Shown: positions 61,180 through 64,000 of the stretch, piece by piece
Layout of the letters: the number at the start of each line of letters is the position of its first letter
Numbering within the stretch: the stretch's first letter is position 1
Assembly (NCBI RefSeq): GCF_004916895.1
Contig: NZ_SNTZ01000003.1
Span: 1-64,000, forward strand
Source of the DNA: Flagellimonas alvinocaridis
GTDB taxonomy: Bacteria > Bacteroidota > Bacteroidia > Flavobacteriales > Flavobacteriaceae
Reading direction: 5' to 3'
DNA length: 64,000 nucleotides
The notes under the pieces: model-generated
Database searches by the model: none
What the model saw: the letters and a program-made list of their open reading frames with translations, nothing else
What the model was told of the DNA's origin: nothing
Translations under genes and position numbers: made by a program

Positions 61180-62106
61180 GGTTGTATAAGTTTATTGGAT
61201 TTTTCTACACAACTTCGGTATAGGCATGGTCATTGGTAGTATTGAAAACATCGCAAGATTCAGGTATCACTGCAATCAAAACCTCTAAACTTGATTGTGT
61301 CAATCATGTAAGGTGGACCAGTAATGGCTTGGCTGGAACACCGGTGGCAAAAATCTAAATCTTGTAATTTATACAGCTAGTTTAAAAATGACAATCAAAG
61401 TTCTTATTATATCTGCTTGTCGATAGGGCGAATAGATACTCATCTTGTTTGTGATGAGATTTTGAACTCACAAAAATTCCTTTGTCTATTTTGATTTAAA
61501 ATTAAATAAAACAAGATGGTGTGGTTTGATTTTAAATATCGATATTTACGTTGTGAAAATCATTATTTCACACGAAGATGTCCTATGGGATGTCCTATTT
61601 TGGGAAAATCGACATAATATTCTGGATATTAATGGGTTAGCGCCTCTTCAAGAGGTCAGTCATGATCAAGCTTATTCCGGAGTTGCACATCCGAACACAA
61701 TAGTAGGATTTAGTTCAACTTCAATTCCAATGCTTTCTGTATAAGGTTGCAGTAAGCTAATTGGTGAAAAGGGTCATAGGGGAATCAAAGCTCTTCTTCA
61801 TATTTTTTAAAAAAAACAAATCATTTAAAGATTTTTTTATAATTTGTTAACGTTTTTTGGTATTTATTCTATTGGTCACTTCAGATCAAAGAATTGAAAT
61901 AAGGAGCTTATACAGCTTCCCTTTATTAAAAATAGCCCAAGATTGTATTGGGGGATTTTTATGTAACGGCACTTTTTCGTTTGAGATAAAGGTAGTTCAT
62001 GCCACTTTGCTGGAACTACCGCTACGTTAAGAGCGTGAGACAGGTATTGGTGATACAATGGAAGTATTCCCAATGGTCGCGCGCTGAATGACTAAGACGA
62101 AAATAT
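61180..62106. other. Non-coding stretch before the ECF sigma gene
   Basis: About 930 bp with no convincing gene. An open frame at 61526-61744 (plus, 72 codons) starts MILNIDIYVVKIIISHED and ends NTIVGFSSTSIPMLSV; I recognise no family and regard it as weak. A perfect 8-bp inverted repeat at 61991-62020 is listed separately. The remainder is AT-rich, with T-runs at 61800-61860. Confidence 0.4.
61991..62020. repeat. Perfect inverted repeat upstream of the ECF sigma gene
   Basis: GGTAGTTC (61991-61998) and GAACTACC (62013-62020) are exact inverted copies with a 14-nt spacer, ending 86 bp before the sigma factor start. This could be an operator for a dimeric regulator or an RNA hairpin in the leader. 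No match to a known box was recognised. Confidence 0.5.
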
Positions 62107-62661
62107 ATGGACCAAAAAAAATACAGAGATGAACATCTTCTCGTTGAGCAGCTGAAAGAAGGCTGCCAAGAAGCCTATGGATACCTTTTTGGGATATACC
62201 ATAGAGAACTGTGCAATTACATGACGGTGGTCTCTGGCAGTACAAGGGTCGCCGAAGATATAGCCCAACAAACTTTTATTAGGTTATGGGACAACAGGGA
62301 ACGGTTGGTTGTCCAAGAAAACAAACTAAAGCATTACATCTTCAAAATAGCCTACCACCTCTTTATAGACTCAAAACGGAAAAAGAAAAAGGAATTTGAG
62401 TTGTTGGAGAGTCTTAAACAAGAAGCGTATCTGGAAGTTGCAGATGCCGATGCTTCACTTTTTGAGGAACGATTGAAAAGAGTGGAGACCGAAATAGAAA
62501 ACCTCCCCGAACAGTGTAAGCGGGTCTTTATAATGAGTAAAAAGGAAGGCCTTAAATACCAAGAGATCTCCGAGAGACTTCATATATCCATCAAAACTGT
62601 TGAAGTGCATATAGGCAAAGCACTGAAAAGACTTAGGGCCCAACTGACCATTTTCTTCTAA
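62107..62661 (+). CDS. ECF sigma factor (FecI-like sigma-70 family)
   Basis: A 184-residue extracytoplasmic-function sigma factor. Region 2 contains LFGIYHRELCNYM and AEDIAQQTFIRLWDNRE; region 4 contains LPEQCKRVFIMSKKEGLKY and EISERLHISIKTVEVHIGKAL. It directs RNA polymerase to genes of a nutrient-uptake or surface-signalling locus. In Bacteroidetes it is paired with a FecR protein and a SusC/TonB receptor; FecR follows 155 bp later and the receptor would lie past the window. Confidence 0.93.
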   Translation: MDQKKYRDEHLLVEQLKEGCQEAYGYLFGIYHRELCNYMTVVSGSTRVAEDIAQQTFIRLWDNRERLVVQENKLKHYIFKIAYHLFIDSKRKKKKEFELLESLKQEAYLEVADADASLFEERLKRVETEIENLPEQCKRVFIMSKKEGLKYQEISERLHISIKTVEVHIGKALKRLRAQLTIFF

Positions 62662-62684
62662 AAACCTCTCTGTAGGTTCATTTT

Positions 62685-62714
62685 CCCTGAATCGTTCCTT
62701 CTAAAGTTTCAGGG
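62685..62714 (+). terminator. Weak hairpin between the sigma and FecR genes
   Basis: CCCTGAA (62685-62691) pairs with TTCAGGG (62708-62714) with a 16-nt loop, followed by an A-rich run. It may attenuate or terminate transcription between the two genes, or be chance. Confidence 0.3.
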
Positions 62715-62816
62715 CAAAAAAAGCATACTCTATAATTTTTGTGTTAAAAAAATAAATTCAGGTAAGGGTTTTTTGAAAAACTGCGTCTGTTTTATAAAAG
62801 AGATAAATTTTCACCG

Positions 62817-63995
62817 ATGACCAAGTTCGATATAAGAAGAACTATTACAAGATACATCAACCAGGAAGCTACCCAGGAAGAATTGTCAATGTTGTATGAG
62901 TGGGTAAAAAAGGGGAACAACCAAGAAGTGTTCAAAAAGTATGTTCAGGCAGATTTCCTGATAAATTATCAGAACAGATCTTGGAAGTCTGAGGAAGCCT
63001 TCAAAAATTTCTTGGAAACCATAAAAGAGAATGACTCCAAAAAGGTAAGGTCATTGTTGGTACGCGGAGATATGTGGAAATATGCGGCTGCCATAGTGGT
63101 AATTGTATCCACATCCTTTTTTGCATTGCTATACAGTACTCCGCAAGAGGATATGACTCCTCGAGTGGACTTAAATATGATAACGTTGCAATTGGAGAAT
63201 GGTGAAGTGTTGAATCTAGACCCAAGTGCCAATGGAACGATTAAAAGCAAAATGGGAAATACTGTTTTTTCTTTGGTAGAAGGAGTACTCATCCAAAAGA
63301 ATGGAACCAAAGGGAAGAAAGTGGAAAAAAACAATGTACTGAAGATCCCTTATGGGAAAAAGCTTTCGGTAACCCTACAAGATGGTACCGTGGTCATGTT
63401 GAATTCGGGATCTACATTGAGCTATCCGGCTAGTTTTTCCGGGAAGGACAAAAGAGAGGTGTATTTGCAGGGAGAAGCCTTTTTTGAAGTGGCCAAGAAC
63501 CCGGAACAACCGTTTTTTGTCAAAACCAATACAATATATACCCAAGTGTATGGTACAGTGTTCAATGTATCCGCTTATACAGAGGATGGAGTGGCGGAAG
63601 TGGTTTTGGTAGAAGGCTCGGTAGGAGTTGGGGAAGTTGATGTAAATACCTCCAAAACCCCGCAAATGCTAAAGCCCTCACAAAAAGCTTCAAAGCTACT
63701 TGATGTGGAGAGTGGTTTTGTTGTGGAAGATGTGGATGTTTCTTCATATGTGTCGTGGACCAAAGGCATATTGACCTTTGAAAACGAGGCGATGTCCAAC
63801 ATTATAAAAAAGCTGGAGCGTCAGTATAACATACATATTATAAACCAATTTGAAGAATTGGGTGAGCGAAGATTCACGGGAATGTTCGATGTGGAGGACA
63901 TAGACCGGGTTTTGAAAACAATTCAGACCCATACCCGCTTCAGCTATCAAAAAGAAGGAAAAACAATAACAATAAAAGAACCTAACAAACAATAG
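62817..63995 (+). CDS. FecR-family anti-sigma factor
   Basis: A complete 392-residue FecR protein ending five bases before the window end. A cytosolic N-terminal domain (about 1-80) would hold the sigma factor; a TM helix lies near 90-110 (WKYAAAIVVIVSTSFFALLY). The periplasmic FecR domain contains YGKKLSVTLQDGTVVMLNSG and EVYLQGEAFFEVAKNPEQPF, followed by a DUF4974-type C-terminus (LTFENEAMSNIIKKLERQYN). It receives a signal from a TonB-dependent receptor and releases the sigma factor. Confidence 0.93.
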   Translation: MTKFDIRRTITRYINQEATQEELSMLYEWVKKGNNQEVFKKYVQADFLINYQNRSWKSEEAFKNFLETIKENDSKKVRSLLVRGDMWKYAAAIVVIVSTSFFALLYSTPQEDMTPRVDLNMITLQLENGEVLNLDPSANGTIKSKMGNTVFSLVEGVLIQKNGTKGKKVEKNNVLKIPYGKKLSVTLQDGTVVMLNSGSTLSYPASFSGKDKREVYLQGEAFFEVAKNPEQPFFVKTNTIYTQVYGTVFNVSAYTEDGVAEVVLVEGSVGVGEVDVNTSKTPQMLKPSQKASKLLDVESGFVVEDVDVSSYVSWTKGILTFENEAMSNIIKKLERQYNIHIINQFEELGERRFTGMFDVEDIDRVLKTIQTHTRFSYQKEGKTITIKEPNKQ

Positions 63996-64000
63996 TGCCT

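Noticed and set aside
61526..61744. 72-codon plus-strand frame starting MILNIDIYVV
   Set aside because: No family recognised and no operon context; treated as non-coding.

Overview
The window looks like chromosomal DNA of a marine-type member of the Bacteroidetes, most likely Flavobacteriaceae. It is moderately AT-rich, lacks strong Shine-Dalgarno sequences, and carries family markers of that group: FecI/FecR sigma and anti-sigma genes, HYC_CC_PP-type Cys-rich proteins, a long CusA-type pump and DUF3347 metal-binding domains. Assignment below family level is not supported. No tRNA, rRNA or CRISPR array was seen.

Left edge (1-1431): repeats resembling the end of an IS21-family element abut a truncated MtfA-type peptidase gene. 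A gene-poor stretch of about 490 bp follows, then a flavin-binding PNPOx-type gene. Central block (1610-36147): 31 genes lie on the minus strand with gaps of at most about 110 bp and many start/stop overlaps, which suggests one very long operon or stacked operons. In transcription order from 36147 downward it encodes an AlbA_2-type membrane protein, a lycopene-cyclase-like membrane protein, a universal stress protein, NDH-2, NhaA, type II GAPDH, class I aldolase, a dicarboxylate symporter, an amylase, a hydrolase, glycogen phosphorylase, an acetate kinase homologue, phosphofructokinase, a spermidine-synthase-like membrane protein, a CBS-containing site-2 protease, a DUF4010 protein, D-lactate dehydrogenase, a double USP, a K+ channel, an ATP-cone/nuclease fusion, a beta-CASP RNase, an AMP-phosphorylase-type enzyme with a PRPP-synthetase homologue, PPK2, a CopB-type Cu ATPase, an MFS exporter and cardiolipin synthase. 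Read together, it looks like an energy-limitation module: glycogen to lactate and acetate, polyphosphate and AMP recycling, ion homeostasis and stress proteins.

Copper block (36294-61115): a minus-strand part (36294-41834) carries DUF5676, lipoproteins (one extremely Met-rich), two SHOCT proteins, an HMA protein, a His-rich membrane protein, two c-type cytochromes, a porin and an AraC regulator with an N-terminal HMA-like MVCxxC motif. A divergent plus-strand part (42385-61115) carries CusA, TolC and CusB homologues, a multicopper oxidase fused to a CopB-like outer-membrane domain, an APC permease, a DUF3347 lipoprotein, heme-binding, DUF4440 and PepSY proteins, a second HMA-AraC regulator, two CopZ-like chaperones, a DUF305 protein and a CopA ATPase. 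The two HMA-AraC regulators, one in each arm, are candidate cytoplasmic copper sensors.

Right edge (61116-64000): about 1 kb with no convincing gene precedes an ECF sigma factor and its FecR-type anti-sigma factor, both complete. The TonB-dependent receptor that usually follows would lie outside the window.
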